A stretch of DNA of 64,000 nucleotides, from NCBI RefSeq assembly GCF_038002345.1, contig NZ_JBBOCJ010000001.1, positions 5,270,001 to 5,334,000 on the forward strand, written 5' to 3'. The notes below the pieces were generated by a model that had not been told where the DNA came from, searched no databases, and saw only the letters and a list, made by a program, of their open reading frames with translations. Positions within the stretch are counted from its first letter, which is position 1; each line of letters starts with the position of its first letter. This document shows, one piece after another, positions 18,158 to 26,540 of the stretch. The translations under genes were made by a program, and so were the position numbers. Source of the DNA: Paenibacillus sp. FSL M7-0420 (GTDB lineage: Bacteria; Bacillota; Bacilli; Paenibacillales; Paenibacillaceae).

Positions 18158-19210
18158 TTACAGCAGCAGGTCCCAGCTCAGTGGGGTGCCGGCGGGCAGA
18201 TCGGTTCTGAGGCGTTTGCCGAGAAGCAGATCATAGTATTTGGGCGCGAGGCCGTAGCCGGGACGAATGACTTTGAGGTTATCCGCAGTGAGCAGGTCTC
18301 CGGCCTTGATGTCCTTGGAGGTATAGACAGACCGTCTGAATTGCAGGGATTTCTCTTCTTCGGGCGTGGGCCCGATGGAGACGCCGCCGAGCGCCCTCCA
18401 GGCCGTATCTGTCTCCCGGACCAGGGAAGCGAATTCTGCCGGCTCCAGGGAGAATGCAGCATCCACCCCGCCTTCCGCACGGTTAAGGGTGAAATGCTTT
18501 TCGATCACCGTACTGCCCAGCGCCACGCTTGCCACAGCGGCCCCTACGCCCAGGGTATGGTCGGACAGGCCCACCTGAGCACGGAAGACGTCGCGCAGAT
18601 ACGGAATGGTATTGAGGTTGGTATTCCCGGGCGAAGCCGGATAGCTGCTGGTGCATTTGAGCAGTATATATTCCTGGCAGCCTGCTCCGGTAATGGTGTG
18701 GACAGCCTGTTCAATATCGCCAAGCGAAGCCATCCCGGTGGATATAATCATCGGCTTCCCTTTGGAGGCTACCTTACGCAGTAAGGGAATATCATTATTT
18801 TCAAAGGAAGCAATCTTGTAGCAGTCGACGCCGAGGGTCTCCAGGAATTCGAGCGAGGACTCATCGAACGGGGTGCTGAACGGAATCATCCCGAGCGCCC
18901 TGCACGAAGCAAAGATAGGCTCATGCCACTCCCAGGGCGTATACGCCTCAGCATACAGCTCATACAGCGATTTTCCCTTCCACAGTCCATTCGAATCCCC
19001 AATCATGAAATCCTTATTCCGTAGATTAAGCGTCATGGTGTCCGGCGTATAGGTCTGGATTTTGAACGCATGTGCGCCCGCCCGGGCGGCGGCCTTAACG
19101 ATTTCGAGCGCACGGTCCAGGGACTGATTATGATTACCGGACATCTCCGCGATCACAAAAGGCGGATGCCCGCTGCCGATGGTGCGGTTACCGATCTTTA
19201 TTTCCTTCAT
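18158..19210 (-). CDS. pseI: Pseudaminic acid synthase
   Basis: Condenses 2,4-diacetamido-2,4,6-trideoxy-L-altrose with phosphoenolpyruvate to pseudaminic acid. 350 aa. N-terminal NeuB TIM barrel (FVIAEMSGNHNQSLDRAL; FKIQTYTPDTM; KCTSSYPASP; GLSDHTLG; IEKHFTLNR) and a C-terminal SAF antifreeze-like domain from about residue 285 (RRSVYTSKDIKAGDLLT). AEMSGNHNQSL is the form found in PseI rather than NeuB or LegI. The start overlaps pseH by 23 nt. Last gene of the island before ileS. Confidence 0.92.
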   Translation of the reverse strand: MKEIKIGNRTIGSGHPPFVIAEMSGNHNQSLDRALEIVKAAARAGAHAFKIQTYTPDTMTLNLRNKDFMIGDSNGLWKGKSLYELYAEAYTPWEWHEPIFASCRALGMIPFSTPFDESSLEFLETLGVDCYKIASFENNDIPLLRKVASKGKPMIISTGMASLGDIEQAVHTITGAGCQEYILLKCTSSYPASPGNTNLNTIPYLRDVFRAQVGLSDHTLGVGAAVASVALGSTVIEKHFTLNRAEGGVDAAFSLEPAEFASLVRETDTAWRALGGVSIGPTPEEEKSLQFRRSVYTSKDIKAGDLLTADNLKVIRPGYGLAPKYYDLLLGKRLRTDLPAGTPLSWDLLL

Positions 19211-19760
19211 GGCCTGTCGTTGCCTCCTCTGTCAGCCGTAGCCTGTGCTTCTCCCATTGCTCCCGGAACAGGGCCATCAAGACCACATCCACTGGCTGAT
19301 GATTTCTGATCCGTTGCCTGCCTAGCCTGCCTTCCTCTATGAAACCTAGTTTGCGGTGATAGGACAGGCTCCGCTGATTGAAATCCAGGATTTGCGCGCA
19401 CACCTTACTTAGCTGCTCCACCTGGAAAATATGCTCCAGTGCCAAGATTCCCATCATGGTGCCGGAGCCGGGGGGACAGCTCATGTCCCCTATATAAAAG
19501 CCCCATTCACAGGTCTTATGGACCCTGTCGATCTGTGAGAACTGCACGAAGCCTACCGGTGTGTCCAGATAGTAACAGATTCGGACCACCCGGCTGGTAT
19601 CCTCGGCAATAGCATCCATCCAGCTAAGATGCTCTTCCAGCGCAATGATCCCGTCATGATTCATATAGGGCCGGATATGATCGGCATTGCGCCATTCCCA
19701 TATGAGCCGGCTATGCTCTTGGCCCAGCTTCTCAAGCCTGTAGTCCCTTAGGTCTGCCAT
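19188..19760 (-). CDS. pseH: UDP-4-amino-4,6-dideoxy-AltNAc N-acetyltransferase (PseH-like GNAT)
   Basis: Predicted to acetylate the C4 amine left by PseC. 190 aa GNAT protein: the WEWRNADHIRPYM opening is typical of PseH/RimJ-type enzymes, with CEWGFYIGD, a GSGTMMGILALEHIF acetyl-CoA loop and NQRSLSYHRKLGF. GGGAGG is well placed. It overlaps pseG upstream by 29 nt and pseI downstream by 23 nt, which argues for coupled expression. Function is inferred from fold plus position between pseG and pseI. Confidence 0.85.
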   Translation of the reverse strand: MADLRDYRLEKLGQEHSRLIWEWRNADHIRPYMNHDGIIALEEHLSWMDAIAEDTSRVVRICYYLDTPVGFVQFSQIDRVHKTCEWGFYIGDMSCPPGSGTMMGILALEHIFQVEQLSKVCAQILDFNQRSLSYHRKLGFIEEGRLGRQRIRNHQPVDVVLMALFREQWEKHRLRLTEEATTGHEGNKDR

Positions 19761-20850
19761 AGTCCCCTCCCATAATCCTGTCTATGACCTCATCCCATTT
19801 ATCCTCGCTCATCAGGCGGAGCGCCTGCTCAGACATGGCCCGTACCCTGGGCGGGTTAGCGAGCATAGAATTAAGCCCCTGCTCAATTGTTTGAGCGGTC
19901 ACCTCGTTACTCTTCCCCAGGCAAAGTGCAGCCCCCTGCGCATGAACCAAGGCCGTGATCTCCCGCTGATTATCCGCCGTAATAATACACAGTGAAGGCA
20001 GGCCCAGGTAACAGCGCTCCCAGGTCGTACTTCCGCCTGCTCCGATGGAGAGGTCTGCCTTCTGCATCAAGTCAGCCATGTAATCAATCTGACAATGGAA
20101 GCTGGCCTGTGGCATCGTGCCGCATAAGGCTGCGATGTCACCCTTGCGGCGGTTCATTCCTCCTGCTACGACATCCAACTGCAGGTTAGCGAATCTGGGG
20201 CTCTGTAGTGCTTGTAAGGTCTTCAGGGTCTCCCCCGTTGGATCTGTGCCGCCAAAAAACACCAGAACCCGGTTGATGCTTCCGTCCCGTTCAGCCAGCC
20301 CCAGCTTAGCCGCGCGGAATTCCGGCCGCAGCAGCGTATAGCATGTGCCTGTCAATTTCGTGCAATAAGCGGGAAGCAGCCCCTGGTAGCGGTCCCGGGC
20401 AGCGGATGGATTGGGGTCCAGCAGCAGATCACACTCATGCGGACGGTCCGCCAAATCGTCGATGGCCACCAGCTTCTTCACTTTCCTCTGGACCATTGTC
20501 TCCCACCGCTTATCAATGCCGTAATGGTCAACAATGAGGCAATCTGCAGGAGCAGCTCCCTCCAGCCGCTGCACTGTCTCCAGGGCATCGGTCCGCCAGT
20601 CCACCTGAAGCCAGAATGCGGCGTATGACGGATCATCCGGCGGCGGAAGCAGCTCCACCGCATAGCCCTGCCCCCTGATATAATCTGCCAGATTCCCCGG
20701 CAGCTCGCGGCAGATGAAGGTGACCTGCCCGCCCCTGGCGGCAAGTCCGCCTGCAAGTGTGAGGCAGCGCATAATATGGCCCGTGCCCATAGAATACGAG
20801 GAATCGGCGCGAATCCATATATTCATCTGCTTATCTGCTGTGCTTACCAT
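19732..20850 (-). CDS. pseG: UDP-2,4-diacetamido-2,4,6-trideoxy-altropyranose hydrolase
   Basis: Removes UDP from the diacetamido sugar before PseI. 372 aa, GT-B fold. Characteristic N-terminus (IWIRADSSYSMGTGHIMRCL) with the GTGHIMR loop and His, then VDHYGID and the C-terminal nucleotide region (GAGGSTTWERCYLGLPSL). Start ATG 20850 has GGAGG 9 nt upstream inside the preceding gene and overlaps its stop (ATGGTAA). Similar to SpsG of the Bacillus spore-coat polysaccharide operon, so the exact sugar cannot be fixed from this gene alone. Confidence 0.9.
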   Translation of the reverse strand: MVSTADKQMNIWIRADSSYSMGTGHIMRCLTLAGGLAARGGQVTFICRELPGNLADYIRGQGYAVELLPPPDDPSYAAFWLQVDWRTDALETVQRLEGAAPADCLIVDHYGIDKRWETMVQRKVKKLVAIDDLADRPHECDLLLDPNPSAARDRYQGLLPAYCTKLTGTCYTLLRPEFRAAKLGLAERDGSINRVLVFFGGTDPTGETLKTLQALQSPRFANLQLDVVAGGMNRRKGDIAALCGTMPQASFHCQIDYMADLMQKADLSIGAGGSTTWERCYLGLPSLCIITADNQREITALVHAQGAALCLGKSNEVTAQTIEQGLNSMLANPPRVRAMSEQALRLMSEDKWDEVIDRIMGGDYGRPKGLQA

Positions 20851-21638
20851 GCGGTCCAGCCTCCGTCAACAGAGATATTCTCACCTGTAACATAGCTTGA
20901 AGCGGCAGAAGCCAGGAATACCATGACTCCCTTCAAATCTTCAGGAGTGCCGATCCTGCCCAGCGGATTCTTCCTCTCCAGCTGCCGGATGAACTGCGGA
21001 TCGGCTTGAACCGCTGCATTAGGAAAAGGCCCAGGCGATACCGTATTGGCCCTGATTCCGTGTGTCCCGAAGTGGCAGGCAATGTAACGGGTAAACTGGC
21101 CAATCGCCGCTTTACCGGCCCCGTAATTGGCGGGATTATCCATCCCGCTGTCTCCGTAGACCTCCGGGTTCGGCGAGACCAGCCCATACATCGAGGAGAC
21201 GTTAATGATGGAGCCTCTCTTTTGTTCAACCATATAGGGCAGGACGGCCTTGACACATCTGAAGGTTCCATTGATCGTCCCGTCCAGCCCGGCCAGCCAC
21301 TGCTCTTCACTCATGACGGCCAGCTTGGCGGCTGAGCTGAACGCGGCATTATTCACCAGAATATCGATGCTTCCGGCCGCTTCGGCGATGCTCTGAATAC
21401 ATTCTCTGACTGATGCTTCATCCCGGATATCCATTGCCTTGCCGAAGCAGGCTGCTCCGGTTGTCCGGGCGATCGTCTCAGCAGTCTCCTTGCAGCGCTG
21501 ACCACTTGAGCTTACCAGATAGACTGTCGCGCCAGCCTCAGCCAGCCCCTCTGCTATAGCTGTGCCCAGATAACCAGCCCCTCCGGTCACAACCGCTGCC
21601 TTGCCTTGCAGATTAAATAATTCTTGAAGAGTACGCAT
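20844..21638 (-). CDS. Short-chain dehydrogenase/reductase
   Basis: NAD(P)-dependent SDR, 264 aa. Cofactor loop TGGAGYLGTAIAEG, NNAAFSS, catalytic Ser in INVSSMYG and YxxxK as YGAGK, with C-terminal NTVSPGPFPN and YVTGENISVDGGWTAW. The Tyr of the catalytic motif follows a distinctive insertion (VYGDSGMDNPANYGAGK), as seen in SDRs of sialic-acid-like clusters such as PtmA. It probably modifies or supplies a sugar for the glycan; the substrate is unknown. ATG 21638 is preferred over the upstream TTG, although AGGAGG is 13 nt away. Overlaps pseG by 7 nt. Confidence 0.8.
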   Translation of the reverse strand: MRTLQELFNLQGKAAVVTGGAGYLGTAIAEGLAEAGATVYLVSSSGQRCKETAETIARTTGAACFGKAMDIRDEASVRECIQSIAEAAGSIDILVNNAAFSSAAKLAVMSEEQWLAGLDGTINGTFRCVKAVLPYMVEQKRGSIINVSSMYGLVSPNPEVYGDSGMDNPANYGAGKAAIGQFTRYIACHFGTHGIRANTVSPGPFPNAAVQADPQFIRQLERKNPLGRIGTPEDLKGVMVFLASAASSYVTGENISVDGGWTAW

Positions 21639-21642
21639 CCGG

Positions 21643-22560
21643 TTACTTCCACCTCCTGGGGTCAATGATCTCTACAGGAATATCCGTAAAGGATTCACCA
21701 AGCTTCTGCCTCACTGCCCGGCTTAGAGGGGGCAACGCCATCATCCGCAAGTTCTCCTGCACCTGTTCCACCGTCTCGCAACCAATCACCATCCCGGATA
21801 TCCCCGGAAGATCCCTCACATAGAGGAAGCACAGCTCTTTAACGGGTATCCCGGTTTCCTCGCTGTACCTGATTAATCGTAACAACGGCTGCTCCGCCTG
21901 CTTCAGCCCCGCCGGAAGCTGCTCCGGTGCCATCAGCAGCAGGCCTTGCAGATAGACACTGCGGACGAAGATTTCTGTGCCCTTCCGGGCGAGCCGCTCC
22001 AGCATTCCATTCGTTATCCATCTCTGGTCCAGCACATTCAACGGAATTTGAATGCTGTCCAGGTCCTCCGCGCGCATAAAATTCGCAATATCCTCCGCAT
22101 CATACACGGATACACCGATTCTGCGGATGAGCTGCTGCTGCTTCAGCTCCTGCAGCATTCGCAGAATCTCACCGCCCTGGTAGGGCAGATCCAGCGGATC
22201 ATGCAAGAGACAGACATCCAGCGCAGAGCACTTCAGCCGGTTCAGGGAAGAGCGGACAGAAGAGGTGACGAACCTCCTCCGCGCTTCCTCCGTGTGCAGT
22301 CCTAACCGCTGGACGGAAGGAAGCTTCGTCACAATCTGCGGCCGGCTCTGCGGATCTGCACCTTCCAGGCAATCTCCGATGATAGACTCGCTGTCCCCAT
22401 ATCCCGGTGCGGTATCCAAATAACCGATCCCCGAGGAGAGGGCATATTGGAGCAGTTCGTTCCTCTGTTGTATAGAGAAATTGACAGCTGTATTCGCAAT
22501 CCCGTAATTTCCGCCTAACTGGGCTGTACCCAGCACAAGGCTCACTCTATTCGTCATCAT
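21643..22560 (-). CDS. Aldo/keto reductase
   Basis: NADPH-linked oxidoreductase, 305 aa TIM barrel. Catalytic tetrad visible: Asp and Tyr in LDTAPGYGDSE, Lys in IVTKLPS and His in CLLHDP; the C-terminal VIGCETVEQVQENL binds the cofactor phosphate. AKRs of this kind appear in nonulosonic acid clusters, where they may reduce a keto-sugar intermediate. Its place between the synthase fusion and the SDR supports a sugar role; the substrate is not known. GAGG precedes a double ATG. Confidence 0.82.
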   Translation of the reverse strand: MMTNRVSLVLGTAQLGGNYGIANTAVNFSIQQRNELLQYALSSGIGYLDTAPGYGDSESIIGDCLEGADPQSRPQIVTKLPSVQRLGLHTEEARRRFVTSSVRSSLNRLKCSALDVCLLHDPLDLPYQGGEILRMLQELKQQQLIRRIGVSVYDAEDIANFMRAEDLDSIQIPLNVLDQRWITNGMLERLARKGTEIFVRSVYLQGLLLMAPEQLPAGLKQAEQPLLRLIRYSEETGIPVKELCFLYVRDLPGISGMVIGCETVEQVQENLRMMALPPLSRAVRQKLGESFTDIPVEIIDPRRWK

Positions 22561-22577
22561 CCGAAGCCTCGCTAACG

Positions 22578-24347
22578 TTATGGTCTCTTCTTCAGGGTGG
22601 TTGCTTCATTCAGCTCCTTGACCAGCTCCGTATCATCCCGCCATTTCACCTGAATGCCCCGGTTGCGCTCAGCCATCTCAGGGTGGCCCTGCAGGAATGC
22701 CTTCAATTCTTCGAAGTACAGCGGTCTTGCACCCACATCCAGTGCCTGGTAGATCGCCTCGAACAGCTCCAGATCCTGAATCTCATCCATGGTTAACCGC
22801 CACTCGGGATGCACCCACTCTGCAGGAAGATCCACAGCATTGATCTTGAAGAGCTGCGGATTGTTGAAAAAGTAAAAGGACAGATACTCCGCATGCGTAA
22901 GCGGATTGGAATAGTGCAGCAGCCTTCTCAGCGCTTCAACGGTAAACACATCCCCCACCGTACCCATGGTCGACTCCTTGGCGTAGGTAAAGTCCGCACC
23001 GCTTGCCAGATGCCGGTCTATCAAAAACTGAAGCATCTCCGGGGAGATCGCCGGATTGTCACCGGTGACCCGGACTACGATATCTGCCTGGGCCGCTTCA
23101 GCCACGCTCAGCATTCTTGCAGCCACATTGTCCGGGTCGCCGGTTACCACCTTCACCTGATGGTTCAGGGTGAACGCTGTAAGGGGCTGGTCGTCCGGCA
23201 GATCCGAGGTGGCAAGCACCACCTCATAGCCGCCCGGCACAGCCAGACAATTCATCAGGCATCTCTCGATGGCTGGAATGCCGTGAATCTCGCGCAGCGC
23301 CTTGCGGCGGAGCCGGGTGGATTTCAATCTGCAGATGACGGCGATGCAGATTTTGGGTGCTTTTACCTTCCCGGGCGTGATGGGTGTGTTCGCTGGTATT
23401 GCTGCCGTTGCAATCATAGGGAATTGCACCGAAGCATTGCGGGCCATGAGGGCATCCGGCTTAGAGGAACGTTTATAGCATATGTTCGCAGGCGTGATGA
23501 TTTCACCAGGGCGCAGCTTCGTACGGGAGATGATCTTCAGAGAGGAATCCTCCAGATACCTTCTTTCCGATTCCTTAATTTCGAGGCTGCCCAGTACACA
23601 CTCTGCCCGGCGCAGCTTATCCACCATCCGCCAGAATTCCTCGGGCGTAAGCGCCGAATAATAGTCAATGCCCTTCTCCGCACGATTCAGAGTGATATGC
23701 TTCTCAATGACACTGGCGCCCAGCAGAAAGGCATAGACCGGAAGATCAACCGCCATTTCATGATCGGCATCCTCATGGTCCGCGAAGCCCACCTCCAACT
23801 GATAGGTCTGCTTAATATGGGCGATCCGGCTCAGATTAGACTCCTCCGTCCGGGTCGGATAGCCCTGGAAGCCGTGCATCAGCACGATGGGGCCTTTGAA
23901 ATGACTCCGGATGTAGGATAATTGGGAATCCATCTCTTCCTCCAGCCAGCCACTTACGCCGATGAGTAAGGGCTTATCGAACCTGTGCAGGGCTTGAATC
24001 AAGGGGAGCGACTGTAAGACGGTTGTCGGTAATTTCAAGCCGTCTACCTGACCTTCAAGCTCCGTAAGCAGCCCGGCCCCCCATTCATCATAGAGATCTA
24101 CCCAGACCTCCAGCCCCGCATCCTTGGCAAGCTGTACCGCCTCCGCCCATTGCTGCTTGCCGATGAACAAATCGATATACGTCTGATAATGGATGAAATC
24201 CGGCACCGCTAGGCTGTCGTAATGGAACCATTGAAATTTCACCCCGTCAGCGCCGCTGCGTGCGGCTGCGAGGATCAGCTCCCGCAGCCGGCCGGGGTCG
24301 CCCATATGGGCATTGGCAATCTCGGCAATAACCTTCACTTTGGCCAC
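22578..24347 (-). CDS. Fusion: NeuB-like nonulosonate synthase domain plus SpsF-like cytidylyltransferase domain
   Basis: 589 aa, two domains. Residues ~1-265 are a NeuB-type TIM barrel (VIAEIANAHMGDPGRL; VKFQWF; VGFADHED; IEKHITLNRAEKG), followed by an SAF-like segment (~275-335, SRTKLRPGEIITPANI). Residues ~340-589 resemble SpsF-type CMP-sugar synthetases (CRLKSTRLRRKALREIHG; VVRVTGDNPAISPEML; LTMDEIQDLELF). In the barrel the CTSxYP motif of synthases, present in PseI next door, is replaced by HGFQGYPT, a divergent subgroup. GTG 24347 has AAGGGAG 8 nt upstream; GTG 24374 is less likely. The second half is the only cytidylyltransferase candidate in the cluster, so it may activate the PseI product, its own product, or both. 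Confidence 0.82.
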   Translation of the reverse strand: MAKVKVIAEIANAHMGDPGRLRELILAAARSGADGVKFQWFHYDSLAVPDFIHYQTYIDLFIGKQQWAEAVQLAKDAGLEVWVDLYDEWGAGLLTELEGQVDGLKLPTTVLQSLPLIQALHRFDKPLLIGVSGWLEEEMDSQLSYIRSHFKGPIVLMHGFQGYPTRTEESNLSRIAHIKQTYQLEVGFADHEDADHEMAVDLPVYAFLLGASVIEKHITLNRAEKGIDYYSALTPEEFWRMVDKLRRAECVLGSLEIKESERRYLEDSSLKIISRTKLRPGEIITPANICYKRSSKPDALMARNASVQFPMIATAAIPANTPITPGKVKAPKICIAVICRLKSTRLRRKALREIHGIPAIERCLMNCLAVPGGYEVVLATSDLPDDQPLTAFTLNHQVKVVTGDPDNVAARMLSVAEAAQADIVVRVTGDNPAISPEMLQFLIDRHLASGADFTYAKESTMGTVGDVFTVEALRRLLHYSNPLTHAEYLSFYFFNNPQLFKINAVDLPAEWVHPEWRLTMDEIQDLELFEAIYQALDVGARPLYFEELKAFLQGHPEMAERNRGIQVKWRDDTELVKELNEATTLKKRP

Positions 24348-24370
24348 ATTAATCACTCCCTTCTCTATTT

Positions 24371-25567
24371 TCACTTGGAGTAGTGGCGGATCACCTTCTT
24401 GACCGCGGCGACCACATCCATCACATCTTCAGCTTCCATGCCCGCATACAGCGGGAGCGTAATGAATTCTTCGTAGCAGCTTTCCGCGACCGGACATATC
24501 CCCTTCTTGAACCCCAAGCTTTCGTAGTACGGATGCAGATAGGCGGGAATGTAGTGGACGTTGACTCCGATGTTTTCCTTTTGCAGCGCCTGAAAGACCG
24601 TCTTGCGGGTGGCCTTCAGCCTTACGAGCTGAAGTCTGACAATGAACAGATGCCAGCTCGACTCTGCCTCGGGAAGCTGATGCGGCAGAATAAGCTCCTT
24701 GGCACTACTCAGCTCTTGCAGATACAAGGCTGCAAGCTGCTTGCGCTTCTCAATGAAGCTTCCGATTCTGCGCAGCTGGGAGATGCCGAGTGACGTCTGG
24801 ATATCTGTGATCCGGTAGTTGTATCCGAGGAATTGCATCTCGTAATACCAGGGTCCGTGGTTCTCCCTTAACTTGCGCTCATCCCTGGTGATGCCGTGGG
24901 TGCGGAACTGCAGCAGCTTCTCATAATACGCCGGGTTATTGGTCGTAATCATTCCGCCTTCGCCCGTTGTTATATGCTTTACAGGATGGAAGCTGAACAT
25001 GGTCATATCCCCGATAGCCCCGATGCTTCTATCCTTATATCTGGCGCCAAGCGCATGGGCGGCATCCTCAATCACGATCAGATTATGCTCCCGGGCAATC
25101 TGCAGAATCTCATCCAGCTGTGCCGGCTGGCCGGTGAAATGGACCGGGATAATCGCTTTCGTTCTCGCGGTTATGCTCTCCCTGATCCGCTGCGGATCAA
25201 TATTGTACGTCAGCGGATCGATATCCGCGAATACCGGTACGCCTCCCTGATACAGCACACAATTCGCCGTGGCAGCAAACGTCATGGGAGTCGTAATCAC
25301 CTCATCCCCTTCGCCGATCCCGGCGGCATAACAGGCCCCGTGCAATGCCGCAGTTCCGCTGGAGAAGGCCACCGCATATTTTGCCCCTGTAAACGCTGCG
25401 ATCTCTGCTTCGAATTGCTCAATGGCCGGGCCGCTGGTCAAATAATCACTTTGCAGCACCTTGACCACGGACTCAATATCCTCGTCATCGATCATCTGTC
25501 TCCCATACGGCAAGTAGTGGGCACGTACAGGCTTCCCGCCGTCAATGGCCAGTTTGCTTTTACTCAT
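24371..25567 (-). CDS. pseC: UDP-4-amino-4,6-dideoxy-AltNAc transaminase (DegT/DnrJ family)
   Basis: PLP aminotransferase adding the C4 amine to the keto-sugar made by PseB. 398 aa. Opening YGRQMIDDEDIESVVKVL and the FSSGTAALHGACYAAG loop, VIEDAAHALGARY, and the lysine of FSFHPVKHITTGEGG for PLP. Alternative members act on other 4-keto sugars; PseC is favoured by neighbours pseB, pseG, pseH and pseI. AAAGGAG is 11 nt before the ATG, which overlaps the upstream epimerase stop (ATGA). Confidence 0.88.
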   Translation of the reverse strand: MSKSKLAIDGGKPVRAHYLPYGRQMIDDEDIESVVKVLQSDYLTSGPAIEQFEAEIAAFTGAKYAVAFSSGTAALHGACYAAGIGEGDEVITTPMTFAATANCVLYQGGVPVFADIDPLTYNIDPQRIRESITARTKAIIPVHFTGQPAQLDEILQIAREHNLIVIEDAAHALGARYKDRSIGAIGDMTMFSFHPVKHITTGEGGMITTNNPAYYEKLLQFRTHGITRDERKLRENHGPWYYEMQFLGYNYRITDIQTSLGISQLRRIGSFIEKRKQLAALYLQELSSAKELILPHQLPEAESSWHLFIVRLQLVRLKATRKTVFQALQKENIGVNVHYIPAYLHPYYESLGFKKGICPVAESCYEEFITLPLYAGMEAEDVMDVVAAVKKVIRHYSK

Positions 25568-26529
25568 GACTGGTTCGGCTCCTTTCGGTGAAAGGTCTCA
25601 AGAATCCATTGCTCTGTCCGCCGGATGCCCTCTTGGATCGTAACCTTGGGCGTCCAGGACAAGTGCTTCTCCGCCTTGTTGTAATTGCATAACAGCTTCT
25701 GGATCTCACTCTGCGGGTGAATATGCGGAACGTGATGGATGGGAGCCTGCCCGTCTGCAATAAGCTCGGCCAATTGATTGACAGTGATATCCTCACCCGT
25801 GCCTGCATTAACAATTTCTCCATGCAGCTTGTCGCTGTAGCCCGCCTCCACCACGAAATCTGCACAGTCCCCCACGTATAATAGATCCCGTGATTGGGTG
25901 CCGTCTCCGTAGATATTCAGCGGCTCGCCCTTTAATTTGCTGTGGATGAAGATCGCCACAACGCCGCCTTCGCCGCCGGTTTTCTGATAGGGACCATAGG
26001 TGTTGAACGGTCTTACAACGACCACCGGCAGATCATAAGCATAGTAATAGGATAGCACCATATTCTCCGCAGCAATCTTGGCACCGGCATAAGGAGAGGC
26101 TGGCTTGATGGGGGATTGCTCGTCAATTCCCTGCTCATCCGTAGCTCTGGCGTAGACCATGCAGGTACTCATGAAGACCATCTTCACCTGCTGCTTGCGG
26201 CATTCCTCCAGCAGATAGAAGGTGGCCAGTGTATCATTGTTGAACGTGGTTTCAGGATCATCTATGCTGTCTTGCACATTGATACTTGCTGCCAGATGGT
26301 AACACAGGTCGAAAGTATGCTCCCGGAAAAGCTCCTTCAAGGCTTCTCTGTCCTTGAGGTCCATGATCTGCACCTTCTGCAAATGCTCGTGATCTTCATA
26401 CTCTTTCAGATTATCCAGGGAAGAATTCGCCAGATTATCAATGATCCATACCCTTTGTCCATCCTTTAACAAACGTCCGACCACCGATCTGCCGATGAAG
26501 CCTGTGCCTCCGGTTACAAGTATATTCAT
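25564..26529 (-). CDS. NAD-dependent sugar epimerase/dehydratase
   Basis: Extended SDR, 321 aa. Rossmann loop GGTGFIGRSVVG, the SINVQDS region, catalytic STCMVY and YAGAK, then RPFNTYGPYQ and GDGTQSRDLLYVGD typical of NDP-sugar epimerases and 4,6-dehydratases. ATG 26529 has GGAGG 5-6 nt upstream. Not part of the standard pseudaminic route, so it may supply another sugar of the glycan or a legionaminate/bacillosamine-type variant. Sits between pseB and pseC and overlaps pseC by 4 nt. Confidence 0.83.
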   Translation of the reverse strand: MNILVTGGTGFIGRSVVGRLLKDGQRVWIIDNLANSSLDNLKEYEDHEHLQKVQIMDLKDREALKELFREHTFDLCYHLAASINVQDSIDDPETTFNNDTLATFYLLEECRKQQVKMVFMSTCMVYARATDEQGIDEQSPIKPASPYAGAKIAAENMVLSYYYAYDLPVVVVRPFNTYGPYQKTGGEGGVVAIFIHSKLKGEPLNIYGDGTQSRDLLYVGDCADFVVEAGYSDKLHGEIVNAGTGEDITVNQLAELIADGQAPIHHVPHIHPQSEIQKLLCNYNKAEKHLSWTPKVTIQEGIRRTEQWILETFHRKEPNQS

Positions 26530-26540
26530 AGTAGCCTCCA

